41,587 nt of DNA from an uncultured Clostridia bacterium. GTDB lineage: Bacteria; Bacillota; Clostridia; Lutisporales; Lutisporaceae. Position 1 is the stretch's first letter; each line of letters starts with the position of its first letter. The notes beneath the pieces were generated by a model, which did not search any database, had not been told where the DNA came from, and worked only from the letters and a program-made list of their open reading frames with translations. Location of the stretch: positions 1 through 41,587 of the forward strand of contig CALGKJ010000040.1 in assembly GCA_937930535.1 (NCBI GenBank), read 5' to 3'. Both the position numbers and the translations under genes were made by a program. Below, one piece after another: positions 1 through 8,298 of the stretch.

Positions 1-298
1 CCTTGGTAAACAAATAAGGTAAGTCCTTTAGATTTCTGTACCTTTTATGATACTCTCCAAAATATACACCAATACTAACAGTAATAATCTTAGAGCTGTT
101 CATAATACCTTGTAGATTTAGACCCAAGCTGTTTTTTGAATAGCTACTCAACAAGCTGTCGCAATGCTGACTCAACCTACCACCCTTTCCGATCTATACT
201 GTATGACAATTATCTGCTATATCCTTCTCACGCTCATCTTCATCATAGTCCAAAGGCAGCTCAACATCTGCATAAATCCTGCTATTAATGATACTCAT
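1..298 (-). pseudogene. Possible gene fragment with in-frame amber stop, running off the left edge
   Basis: An ATG at 298 is preceded by a good ribosome site (GGAGGGAAGTAAT) and opens a 34-residue acidic peptide (MSIINSRIYADVELPLDYDE at its start) ending at a TAG at 194-196. The same frame then stays open for 64 further codons to the window edge. This suggests a longer gene interrupted by one amber codon, or a short peptide followed by a chance open frame. I do not recognise the product. Decay, sequencing error and amber readthrough are all possible. The 3' end lies outside the window. Confidence 0.35.
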
Positions 299-886
299 AT
301 TACTTCCCTCCATACAACAAATATTAGTTTGTAAGGGATTGTATTGTAGCATTTTTGAAAAAGTGATAGAATTAATGTATATACTTTAAGGAACAACTTT
401 GGTCGGGTGTACCTTATGGTATATGCTAAGGGGCTGGAGAAATCCAGCCTTTCACTTTTTGCAAAATAATGATTATAAATAATTTCACCTCCTGCATGTT
501 TATTACCAGTAACAACCGCTTACAGTAATATCTTACTATATATAGCAAGGTCGTGCCAGATGTCTTGCCATATTTTTGTTGGCATATATTTACTTTTATT
601 TAAATTGTCAAGCCAAAAACCTCTATACAGGCATTATACTCCCTAAGTGTAAAAACAAAGTTTATTAAAATATGCAGTATGCTTAAATTTTAAATGGCAA
701 ATCTATTCTAGCGTAATAAAAAATTATTTAATTTACATATATTTCCATTAATTGAAATAATAATACCGTTCGTATTTTGATATATATTTATACAACAATA
801 AATCGCAGGTAATGTTAGTGTCTATTGCAAAATGCATACTTACGATCCCATAAGTTCTTTATAGAAACATGTTATTATTCAGTATA
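299..886. other. Intergenic stretch without a supportable gene
   Basis: Very AT-rich with stops in all frames. A GGAGGTG-like ribosome site on the minus strand near 490 is followed only by a few codons, so a decayed gene is possible. The only clear element is the plus-strand hairpin at 432-460, described separately. Confidence 0.5.
432..460 (+). terminator. Rho-independent terminator
   Basis: A perfect 7-bp stem (GGCTGGA/TCCAGCC) is closed by a GAAA tetraloop and followed by a T-rich tail. No plus-strand gene is visible upstream, so it may be left over from a lost gene or serve a small RNA. Confidence 0.55.
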
Positions 887-927
887 AAAGGGAGGTATCT
901 CTATATCACCATAGAATACCTCCCTTT
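887..927 (-). terminator. Terminator downstream of the signal-peptide gene
   Basis: A perfect 12-bp inverted repeat (AAAGGGAGGTAT/ATACCTCCCTTT) lies 18 bases past the stop of the minus-strand peptide gene and runs into TTTTATA on that strand. It would end the receptor-peptide transcript. Confidence 0.7.
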
Positions 928-944
928 ATAAATTCAACTCATAT

Positions 945-1088
945 TTAATTCTTCACTATTCCATACTTAGGTGCAGCATTTTTGCCGTACGGATCATAAA
1001 TATCCGTTGCAAATGAGTTAACCGTGGCTGATAATACCAAAATACCAGCTAATAATATTACAAATATGGGTTTACTTAGCTTTTTCAT
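945..1088 (-). CDS. Secreted Phr/Qsp-type signalling propeptide (RRNPP system)
   Basis: A 47-residue protein with a short basic N-terminus (MKKLSK), a hydrophobic core (residues 8-22) and a likely signal-peptidase site after SFA (residue 27). It leaves a small hydrophilic tail of about 20 residues (TDIYDPYGKNAAPKYGIVKN). It starts inside the last codons of the upstream receptor gene; the two overlap by 17 bases in different frames and the gene is followed by a terminator. A tiny exported peptide overlapping the 3' end of a TPR regulator is the hallmark of Rap-Phr and related RRNPP quorum-sensing pairs. In such systems the exported tail is trimmed and re-imported to bind the receptor. The active peptide is not determined here. 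Function is inferred from form and position only. Confidence 0.75.
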   Translation of the reverse strand: MKKLSKPIFVILLAGILVLSATVNSFATDIYDPYGKNAAPKYGIVKN

Positions 1089-2348
1089 TGCATAACCCCC
1101 TAGATAGTCGTTTGATTTTCATTGAAGTATAGCCAGCACATTCCGCCAGACCTTTAGTATAACCGTAGCTGGTAGATGCCTCTATAAGCTCCATTATAAC
1201 ATCATGTAGTTTCTCTAGGCAAGGTATATAGTCCATGGACTTTATAAAATTATTTATTGCAAGTAAAATATTTGGTTTACTATGTACCTGTTTATCCTTT
1301 GTACTTAGCAACAGACTTAAAAACTTCATATAGGCTTCCATATCGCCCATTTCCATTTCTATCTCGGCTTGTGTTGATACATATATCAAATGCTTACCCA
1401 AATCGTTTTCTTTCTCTGATATTTCAAGAGCCTTATTAACATTCGCTAGTGCAACTTCATATTGTTTTTCTATTTGTATAGCTCAGCTATATTATTATGG
1501 ATTGAGGCTTTTACTAATATTCTTGAATCATCAGTAAAGTTTAGAGCATCCTGATAATATTCTAGTGCATTAGTATATCGGTTTTGATGCTTATAGGTTA
1601 GACCTATATTGGCAATAGCACTGGCTTTTTTAGAGTTGGTATCTGCACAGTCTTTAGCAAGTATAAAAAGATCTCTGGCATCCTCATTTTTTTCTTTATG
1701 CATATAGTAAATGCCTTTCCAGTAATAATAAAAGAATAGAGTGTTGTTATCCAGCTTTTTCTTATGCAGACGTACCAAATCTCCTGCGTATTTATATTTC
1801 TGTTCTGCCCTATCCATTAAATTTTCTCTTACAAAATCATCGGCAAGCTCGCATAAAAAGAAAACCTTTCTGTTCATATCGTAAATTTGCAATAAGCCTA
1901 ATGCAAACTCATAAAACTCAACACAGAAGTTTAATTTGTTTGTATTAAAGCAATTTCTGGCTTTTGCTCTGTAAAGCAATGCCGCTTCTGTTGTCATATC
2001 CTCTTTCTTGCACAGCCTAAGCAGATAATCAAAGGTCTCCTGATCATCCTCCTGATCGTACTTTGATATATTGTCATATATGTTTTGCACATGTCTTTTT
2101 ATTTGTTTTTGGGGATCTTCATAAAGAGAGGTATAATCAGTATTAAAAATTAATGTAATTTTGTACTTAAAGGAACCAGAGACTATTACTTTTCTGCTGA
2201 GATAGTTAAGCAGTGTATTATATTTATTGGTAATGCCGCCATGAGCTTCGTAAAACTTTTCTACAGTGCCAAACCTTTGCTCAATAGCCTTTCGTATTTG
2301 CGGACCTTCACCTACCATTTTTACATCCTCTAGTGTCATCTTGCTCAT
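1072..2348 (-). pseudogene. RRNPP-family TPR transcriptional regulator, frameshifted
   Basis: From the ATG at 2348 (ribosome site GGAGGATAAGAGG) an intact frame gives 292 residues. The first ~65 residues look like a degenerate XRE-type helix-turn-helix region, and the rest is tetratricopeptide-like helix pairs such as ANIGLTYKHQNRYTNALEYY. The frame ends at a TAG at 1470-1472 inside a TPR (NNIAELYK). The next repeat continues in another frame (IEKQYEVALANVNKALEIS) down to a stop at 1072. Joined, the product is about 425 residues, the usual length for peptide-binding RRNPP receptors, so a one-base indel near 1470-1485 probably broke the gene. No slippery heptamer is seen. Alternatives are a sequencing error or a functional truncated form. 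The overlapping signal-peptide gene is intact. Confidence 0.75.
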
Positions 2349-2438
2349 ATTCCTCTTATCCTCCGTTAAAGCTATGGATATATTATAGCATTTTGTGGTA
2401 ATTACTTCAATATTTTACTACAAGCTTTAAAAATGCAG

Positions 2439-3236
2439 TTAGATAAGCTTCTCCATTTCATCCTCTGTTATGATTAAGGGAGTTTTTTTATAGGAAGTTA
2501 TATCAGCAATATTATTAGTCAATATCGCATGATTTTGAGGTATATTTGCATTTGTACCTTTGAGGTTAGTATTTTTTATTATAACACCTGTAAAATCCGC
2601 TTCTCTTAAATCAATGTTTTCTAAATTTGCATTGGTTAAATCCTTATTCGCTACTTTTTGTGGGTCTATTTTTGCATTTGTATTTTTTAAGTTTGTTCCT
2701 CTTATAATAACATTTGTAAAATCCGCTTTGCTTAAATCAATGTTTTCTAAGTTTGTATTAGTCAAATCCTTATTCGCTACTTTTTGTGGGTCTATTTTTG
2801 CATTTGTATTTTTTAAGTTTGTTCCTCTTATAATAACATCTGTAAAATCTGATTCACTTAAATCAAGGTTTTCTAAGTTTGCATCGTTTAAGTCTTTATC
2901 TGGTATCTTTTGAGGGTCTATCTTAGCGTTTGTATTCTTAAGATTAGCACTCATTATGACTACATCTGTAAAATCTTTATGAGCTAAATCTAGTCCTTCC
3001 AATATTGCACCGCATAGGTTTTTATGCTTTATTCTCTGGGGATCTATCTGTGCGTTTGTGCCTTTTAAGTTGCAATTTACAATTTCTACATCTGTAAAAT
3101 CCGCTTCACTTAAATCAATATTCTCAAAATCACATAAGTTTAACATTTTGTCTTTAGCTTTTTGTGGATCAAATTCTGCAATGCTCTTTTTTCTAAAGTC
3201 TGTTCCTATTATGTTATCATAATCAAATTCTTTCAT
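2439..3236 (-). CDS. Pentapeptide-repeat protein
   Basis: The 265-residue product is built of A(D/N)LXX-type pentapeptides (for example NLENIDLSKADFTNVII), which fold into a right-handed four-sided beta helix. A 42-residue unit beginning GTNLKNTNAKIDPQK recurs along the protein; two copies at DNA positions about 2630-2881 are almost identical, so the array expanded recently. I chose the ATG at 3236 because AAGGAG sits 8 bases before it. An in-frame start at 3314 would add 26 residues but has no ribosome site. No signal peptide or catalytic motif is visible. Family members range from gyrase protectors to structural proteins; nothing here decides between them. Confidence 0.8.
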   Translation of the reverse strand: MKEFDYDNIIGTDFRKKSIAEFDPQKAKDKMLNLCDFENIDLSEADFTDVEIVNCNLKGTNAQIDPQRIKHKNLCGAILEGLDLAHKDFTDVVIMSANLKNTNAKIDPQKIPDKDLNDANLENLDLSESDFTDVIIRGTNLKNTNAKIDPQKVANKDLTNTNLENIDLSKADFTNVIIRGTNLKNTNAKIDPQKVANKDLTNANLENIDLREADFTGVIIKNTNLKGTNANIPQNHAILTNNIADITSYKKTPLIITEDEMEKLI

Positions 3237-3399
3237 ATGAACCGCTCCTTGTGTAGAAAAATTACTGAGGGTAATAGCGACCACCCGTTGCAGATAAAGA
3301 TTCTCCGTCTTCAATAATTGTAAGATTTGTAATAAATTATACCTATTTATGTAATATTTTTCAATAATCTAAATATACAAAGTAAGCAGTTTACCCTTA

Positions 3400-4233
3400 T
3401 CATTTCCTAAACATCCTTGCTTCCAGCACCATGGCATTTATTTCTCCGCCTAGTATTATTATCATGGAGCCCCAGAAAAGCCATATCATAAGTATAATTA
3501 TGGCTCCTATGCTGCCGTATATGGTTGAGTATCCTCGTACATTATTAAAGTATACGGATATGATGCTGGAAATAGCTACCCATCCCACTGTGGCAAAGGC
3601 CGCACCGGGTATTATATCAGCATATCTGACCTTCATGTTGGGGGCTATATAGTATAGTATCGAAACCACATTAAATATTGTAAATATAGCAACCACCCAT
3701 CTTAAATATCTTAGATACTCTATTAAGATAGCTGATATGCTTATGTATCTGGATATCCAAATTAAAACCCCCTTGCCCAGAATGGGTATGGTGAGGGCAA
3801 CGGAAATACATACCACCACTAGAAAGGTAAAGGGCACTACTAGAAGCTTTCTTTTTATAAAGCTCCTGCTTTCAGCTATTCCGTATGCAGAATTCAGAGC
3901 ATATGTAAAAGCACTAAGAGAATTGGAGGCAGTCCAAAAGCTTGCAGCAGCAGAAAACAAAAGCAGATCCCCTTGTTTTTCCGTAAGTATATATTCAATA
4001 TATTTGCCCATTATTTGCGTTACCTCTTTGGGAACAATGCTTGACATAAAATATATAGCATCGTCTGTAGGTATGGAAAGAAAGCCCAATACAGCAATGA
4101 TAAACATTAGGAATGGGAATACCATAAGCAGTAAAAAATATGCCATTTGAGCTCCTGTTGAGTTAATATTGTGGTCTATGAATCTTCTGATAATTTCTTG
4201 TATCCAGAAAAAATCCGATTTGATATTTTTCAA
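3400..4233 (-). CDS. YihY/BrkB family inner membrane protein
   Basis: The 277-residue protein has about six hydrophobic helices and the family pattern: an N-terminal STGAQMAYFLLLMVFPFLMF segment, the motif FWTASNSLSAFTYALNSAYG, and a C-terminal IWLFWGSMIIILGGEINA. The family was once called ribonuclease BN, a label now considered wrong; its true function is unclear. The start is a TTG at 4233 preceded by GGGGGGAGAG; no nearby ATG has a ribosome site. It is monocistronic in appearance, facing away from the response regulator at 4696. Confidence 0.85.
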   Translation of the reverse strand: MKNIKSDFFWIQEIIRRFIDHNINSTGAQMAYFLLLMVFPFLMFIIAVLGFLSIPTDDAIYFMSSIVPKEVTQIMGKYIEYILTEKQGDLLLFSAAASFWTASNSLSAFTYALNSAYGIAESRSFIKRKLLVVPFTFLVVVCISVALTIPILGKGVLIWISRYISISAILIEYLRYLRWVVAIFTIFNVVSILYYIAPNMKVRYADIIPGAAFATVGWVAISSIISVYFNNVRGYSTIYGSIGAIIILMIWLFWGSMIIILGGEINAMVLEARMFRK

Positions 4234-4695
4234 AATCTCTCCCCCCTATAAGTATACGCAAAGTGTCTTAGCTCTAAATATACGATTTTTACTATTTATT
4301 CCTATGAATATATTATAGTATAATGTATCTCTAAATGTCAGTATTAAGCGTATATTACAAATTACTCCTAATAGCTTATAATCAGCTATTTTCAATGGTA
4401 CTTACGTTCTTATTTGTCTTAAAAAATCTCTTGAATAATAATTATTTAAGAACTATAATAATCATAGAAATGCTTACTATTAGCTATACTGCATCAATTA
4501 AGCCCCTTCATATGTTAGAAAACTCATTTATAGTATGCATGATGTAAATTACATTGTTTTTTATTTACTTAGCAGCAAAATAAGCAATATTATATGTCTA
4601 ATCTCATCATTTTATTTACAGCATTTATATTTAAGAGCATATATATAATACATATAAAAAATACTATACTAATTTGTTGATTTTAGGGGGATAAA
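4234..4695. other. Intergenic region between divergent genes
   Basis: This 462-base AT-rich stretch separates the YihY-family gene from the response-regulator gene and should hold both promoters. A 70-codon open frame at 4335-4547 lacks a ribosome site and looks like chance. No repeat or RNA structure stands out. Confidence 0.45.
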
Positions 4696-5532
4696 ATGGC
4701 ACGTATATTAATTGTTGATGATGCACCTATATTGAGGAAAAATCTGAAGACTATTCTGACCGAGGCTGGTCACACAATAGTAGCAGAGGCTTCCAATGGC
4801 TCTCAAGCTTACATTGAGTATGTCAAGCATAAGCCAGATTTGGTAACAATGGACATTACAATGCCCTTTATGAACGGACTGGATACACTTAAAAAGATAA
4901 TAGGCGACTATCCTAATGCAAATATTATAATTATCAGCAGTACCAACAACAACAAGGTAATACTTGAAGCAATCCAAAACGGCGCAAAGAACTATATTAT
5001 TAAGCCCTTTATGGTTGACAAGGTTTTGGAGGTAGTAAACCAGGTACTAGAGGTAAATACTAAAATCAATACCGAAACAATAACCAGAATATATCAAAGT
5101 ATTGAACAAAGCGATGGAAAAGCATTTGGAGATATAGAAGATATGAGCCCCATAATAGCTCTGGCACATACAGATATTTATGACAGCAGTTATTTTGATG
5201 AAGAGTCTACGTTTACTATACAATTAAGGGAAAATATCTTTCATATAAATATCAGCGACAAAATTGACCCCTTAAGCTTTGATATTCTTTATGGCGGAAT
5301 ACAAGGCTTCCTGTTGGTGAAGCCCTTAAGAATAATATTTGATTTTGGTGAATCTAAGTTTTTATATAATGATTTTACTGACAAAATAATTGAGTTTTCC
5401 AATAAGGTTATAAAAATCAGGGGAAGCATATTTATTATTGCAAAGGAAAAGCTTCTTGTAACAGCCTTTAAAAATAGAGGTATAAGTATGGATGTAAAAT
5501 TCTATTCGGATATTTCTGATATGGTGTTATAA
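4696..5532 (+). CDS. CheY-like response regulator with uncharacterised C-terminal domain
   Basis: The 278-residue protein begins with a full receiver domain (residues 1-120): acidic pair D8-D9, phosphoacceptor D53 (TMDITMP), S81 and K103 (IKPF). Residues about 125-278 are not a known DNA-binding domain. Their last ~100 residues alternate strands and helices (FTIQLRENIFHINI, LRIIFDFGESKFLYND, GSIFIIAKEKLL) in a way that recalls STAS domains, but I cannot confirm that. The ATG has AGGGGG upstream. No partner kinase is adjacent; the orphan hybrid kinase at 11.8-15.3 kb is too far to assign. A bidirectional hairpin follows the stop. Confidence 0.8.
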   Translation: MARILIVDDAPILRKNLKTILTEAGHTIVAEASNGSQAYIEYVKHKPDLVTMDITMPFMNGLDTLKKIIGDYPNANIIIISSTNNNKVILEAIQNGAKNYIIKPFMVDKVLEVVNQVLEVNTKINTETITRIYQSIEQSDGKAFGDIEDMSPIIALAHTDIYDSSYFDEESTFTIQLRENIFHINISDKIDPLSFDILYGGIQGFLLVKPLRIIFDFGESKFLYNDFTDKIIEFSNKVIKIRGSIFIIAKEKLLVTAFKNRGISMDVKFYSDISDMVL

Positions 5533-5570
5533 AATAGAAAGCTGGGTATCTCACCCAGCTTTCTATTTTA
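5531..5570. terminator. Bidirectional terminator
   Basis: The sequence from AAAATAGAAAGCTGGGT to ACCCAGCTTTCTATTTTA forms a ~17-bp stem with A-rich and T-rich ends, so it can stop transcripts from both sides. It overlaps the stop codons of the two convergent genes. Confidence 0.85.
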
Positions 5571-6504
5571 AAACATCCTTTATAACCCTCAAGGCATTTT
5601 TATAAAATATTCTTTCAATATAATCCTGTGAAAAGCCATTACGCTCTAATGCATGGTGCAGCTTTTCCATTTCGCCTATATTTTTAATCTCCGATTTGGT
5701 TGTAGTTCCGTCAAAGTCAGTACCTATAGCCAGCACCTCAATGCCGCCTATATTATAGATATGCTTTATATGCTTTATCATGTCTGATATTTTCGCCTCA
5801 CTGCTCTGACCTAGAAACATAGCTTCAAAGTTGATTCCTGTTACCCCACCCTTTTCAGATAGTGTTTTTATCATATCATCAGTCAGGTTTCTTGCATGAT
5901 ATGTTATTTCACGAGCATTGGAATGAGAGGCGATAAAGGGCTTATCAGAAAGCCTTGCTGCATCATAAAATACAGCATCTGATGCATGAGATACATCTAT
6001 TATCATGCCAAGCTTGTTCATTTCCCAAACCACCTGTTTCCCAAAATCAGTAAGTCCTTTGTCCTTGTATTCAAATTTGTAGTTGGGATAGCCCAGCTCA
6101 TTGGGGTGATTCCATATAAGTGTCATCATCCTTACCCCAAGTCTGTAAAAATTCCTTAGGTTATGAAGCTTTCCGTTCAGCACGCCTCCTTCCTCGATAG
6201 AAAGAAATGCTGACAGCCGCCCCTGCTTCAAATTATTTTCCAGCATATTCAGACTTCCAGCAAAGGCTATGTCCTCTTTGTTTTTGTTTAGTTCCTCATA
6301 AAACTTATCCAGCATTTCGAGACAGTATCTATCTGGATCATCATGCTCTTTTATATTAACATAAAGGGCAAAAAACTGTGCCAAGGAATCAGCTTGCTTG
6401 AGCTTTTCTATATCAACACAGAACTGGTTATTGCCTATACCCAAATGCTCTTTATCTTCCATACACAAATCTATAGTATCACAATGCAAATCTATCAGCT
6501 TCAT
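5563..6504 (-). CDS. Membrane dipeptidase family (M19, renal dipeptidase-like)
   Basis: The 313-residue protein carries the M19 zinc-peptidase pattern: DLHCDT near the N-terminus (HxD ligands), the bridging glutamate in FLSIEEGG, then DVSHAS, ASHSNAR and GTDFDG. The family hydrolyses dipeptides, including those with a D-residue at the second position, with two zinc ions. No signal peptide is visible, so the enzyme is probably cytoplasmic. I start at the ATG at 6504, eight bases after GGAG; a GTG three codons upstream overlaps that ribosome site. It converges with the response regulator. Confidence 0.9.
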   Translation of the reverse strand: MKLIDLHCDTIDLCMEDKEHLGIGNNQFCVDIEKLKQADSLAQFFALYVNIKEHDDPDRYCLEMLDKFYEELNKNKEDIAFAGSLNMLENNLKQGRLSAFLSIEEGGVLNGKLHNLRNFYRLGVRMMTLIWNHPNELGYPNYKFEYKDKGLTDFGKQVVWEMNKLGMIIDVSHASDAVFYDAARLSDKPFIASHSNAREITYHARNLTDDMIKTLSEKGGVTGINFEAMFLGQSSEAKISDMIKHIKHIYNIGGIEVLAIGTDFDGTTTKSEIKNIGEMEKLHHALERNGFSQDYIERIFYKNALRVIKDVLK

Positions 6505-6609
6505 TATAATCACTCCATTTTACATAATCATAAAATACTTTGTTTTCTACACCAGCTTTTATATTTATTGTATTCTATTGCTTTTATTCCGGCTACATTT
6601 ATTTTATAA

Positions 6610-6644
6610 TTGACATATGCAATTGTTGTATTATACAATTATTG
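6610..6644 (+). promoter_or_regulatory. Promoter and palindromic operator of the marR-hgcAB unit
   Basis: TTGACA at 6610-6615 is a consensus -35 box, with TATACA at 6632-6637 (16-base spacer) as the likely -10. An imperfect palindrome (CAATTGTTGTA/TACAATTATTG, 6620-6644) lies across the spacer and -10. A palindrome at this spot fits autorepression by the MarR protein encoded just downstream; that is inference. Confidence 0.65.
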
Positions 6645-6669
6645 TAGATATCAATCCAAGGAGGAAATT

Positions 6670-7146
6670 ATGGAGCTAAGTTTAATAAGGTCATTTCGGA
6701 AGGATTTAAGAAGGCTAGAGCGAGAGGTGGGGCGAAAGCTTAAGGATGACACCGAGTGTTGTGGTGTTACAGTGTCTCAGTGCCATGTTATTCTCGAGAT
6801 AGGCAATAAGGGGGAAATGTCAATTGTTGACCTTGCAGGTATTCTTAATGTAGATACCAGCACTCTCAGCCGCAATATTAATAATATGGTAAATCTGGAG
6901 CTTGTTAATAGGGTCACAAATCCTAATGACAGGCGTTATGTATTCGTAGCCCTTACAGCAAAGGGCAAACAGGTGTATGAATCAATCGAGGATATGTGTA
7001 ACCAGTATTATAATAGGGTATTCAGCCATATAGCACCCGAGCTTCATACTCAGGTCATTGAAGCTTTTAAGCTGATAGTCAGTGCAATACTGAAAGCTAA
7101 TCAGGATGAGGATTGTGGCTGCTGTGGTGCGTCAAGGGATACATAA
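6670..7146 (+). CDS. MarR-family transcriptional regulator with cysteine-rich tail
   Basis: The 158-residue protein has the MarR winged helix: VSQCHVILEIGNKGEMSIVDLAGILN, then a recognition helix VDTSTLSRNINNMVNLELVNR and a wing with DRRYVFVALTAKGK. The ATG at 6670 follows AAGGAGG; an earlier ATG at 6610 overlaps the promoter and is rejected. The C-terminus ends DEDCGCCGASRDT, and further cysteines lie before the helix-turn-helix (TECCGVTVSQC), so a thiol-based or metal signal is possible. The gene is 20 bases upstream of hgcA and probably co-transcribed with hgcAB. Known hgcAB loci sometimes carry ArsR-type regulators; a MarR member here is a variation. The ligand is unknown. Confidence 0.88.
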   Translation: MELSLIRSFRKDLRRLEREVGRKLKDDTECCGVTVSQCHVILEIGNKGEMSIVDLAGILNVDTSTLSRNINNMVNLELVNRVTNPNDRRYVFVALTAKGKQVYESIEDMCNQYYNRVFSHIAPELHTQVIEAFKLIVSAILKANQDEDCGCCGASRDT

Positions 7147-7166
7147 TAGTATAAGGAGGTGTCATT

Positions 7167-8288
7167 ATGTCCGAAATAAACAAACAGCACAACTGCTGAG
7201 ACCCATCGGCTTCAGTTGTGTACAACTGCAATAATGAGAAAAAAGATTATATAACCGGCTATATGGATACTCCCGCCGGAAAAATCCCCATTGTATCAAC
7301 TGTCCTGACAAGGGCGGATCACTGGGGGACTGTAAGGGTACGACTGGATATCAAAAGAAATATGTACCGAGTAACTCCGGGACTGTATGCTGTAGGCTCT
7401 CCAACTAAGGATTCTCCAGTGCTAGTTACAGCAAACTATAAGTTGAGCTTTGATATGCTTAGAAAAGAGCTTAAGAAAATAAATGCATGGATAATGGTAT
7501 TGGATACAAATGGCGTAAATGTGTGGTGTGCAGCAGGCAAGGGAACTTTTGGTACTATTGAGCTGTTGAAGCGGATATATCTCACAAAGCTGAAAAGTAT
7601 TGTTTCCCATAATACAATTATACTTCCCCAGCTTGGAGCTGTGGGCGTGTCTGCTTATGAGGTCAGTAAAAAGTCTGGCTTTAAGATAATATATGGTCCA
7701 GTACAGGCTAAGGATATACCAGAATTTATTTGTAATAACTTTAAAGCGACACAGGAAATGAGAAGAATAAGCTTTAACATTTTTGACAGGCTTGTATTAA
7801 CGCCATTGGAGATGGTTCATACCTGGAAGCTTTTAGGGATTATGTTTGTTTCACTGTTTTTATTTAATCTTGCTGGCGGTGAGTTCAGAGGCTTTATGAA
7901 TATACTGAATCAAAGTATTCATAATCTGTTGTTTTATATTGGTGTTGTTATAGCTGGCTGTGTTGTTACGCCGGCACTGCTGCCTTGGATTCCCTCACGT
8001 GCCTTTGCTGTTAAGGGGCTGCTGCTTGGTGTGCTTTGGTCAGGATTTATGCTTATGTATCCTCAGGGCTTTGGCTTTGCAGCTTACAGCTTACTATACA
8101 AGCTTGGTCACGCAATCATTGGAGCTGTTATTTCCTCTTATTTAGCTCTTAACTTTACTGGCTCTACTACCTATACATCCTTTTCGGGAGTACGCAAGGA
8201 AGTAAAGGCTGCGGCTGCACCTATGCTTGCTGCAATGATTGCCGCATTATTATTTATAGCTGTGAGCTTAGTACTATTGTTTGTGTGA
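7167..8288 (+). CDS. hgcA: HgcA, corrinoid protein for mercury methylation, with in-frame TGA at codon 11
   Basis: The protein contains the HgcA signature NVWCAAGK (residues 118-125, counting from the ATG at 7167), whose cysteine C121 is the lower axial ligand of the cobalt corrinoid. The corrinoid domain (about 28-190) is followed by five membrane helices (about 225-373), as in HgcA. HgcA passes a methyl group to Hg(II) with HgcB. The first codons are MSEINKQHNC, then TGA at 7197-7199, then DPSASVVYNC in the same frame. AAGGAGG sits seven bases before this ATG, whereas the first start after the TGA (GTG, 7218) has no ribosome site and lies within a hairpin. The TGA may encode selenocysteine next to a cysteine; otherwise it is a sequencing error or nonsense mutation, and a 356-residue HgcA could start at 7218. 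HgcA identity is firm; the TGA reading is not. Confidence 0.9.
7213..7228 (+). promoter_or_regulatory. Candidate bacterial SECIS hairpin after the hgcA TGA
   Basis: CAGTTG and CAACTG form a 6-bp stem with loop TGTA. The loop begins 19 bases after the in-frame TGA and has G as its second base. As I recall the bacterial SECIS consensus, a loop 16-37 bases after the UGA with G in one of its first two positions is expected, so the fit is good. A competing 8-bp pairing (CACAACTG at 7188 with CAGTTGTG at 7213) would enclose the TGA. The same repeats could instead be a regulator-binding site. Confidence 0.4.
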
Positions 8289-8298
8289 GGTGTATGAA

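Noticed and set aside
1465-1490. Programmed ribosomal frameshift in the RRNPP receptor
   Set aside because: No slippery heptamer or downstream structure fits the needed frame change; a mutation or sequencing error is simpler.
2630-2881. Direct repeats that could suggest a CRISPR array
   Set aside because: The units are 126 bp, contiguous and in frame within a pentapeptide-repeat gene, with no spacers.
2560-2913. Open frame on the plus strand opposite the pentapeptide gene
   Set aside because: It is a mirror of the repeat structure on the other strand and has no ribosome site.
4335-4547. 70-codon hydrophobic frame on the plus strand
   Set aside because: No ribosome site, very AT-rich, and in a region that must hold two promoters.
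7188-7220. Hairpin around the hgcA TGA as a transcription terminator or attenuator
   Set aside because: No T tract follows, and the open frame continues through it; a SECIS or operator role fits better.
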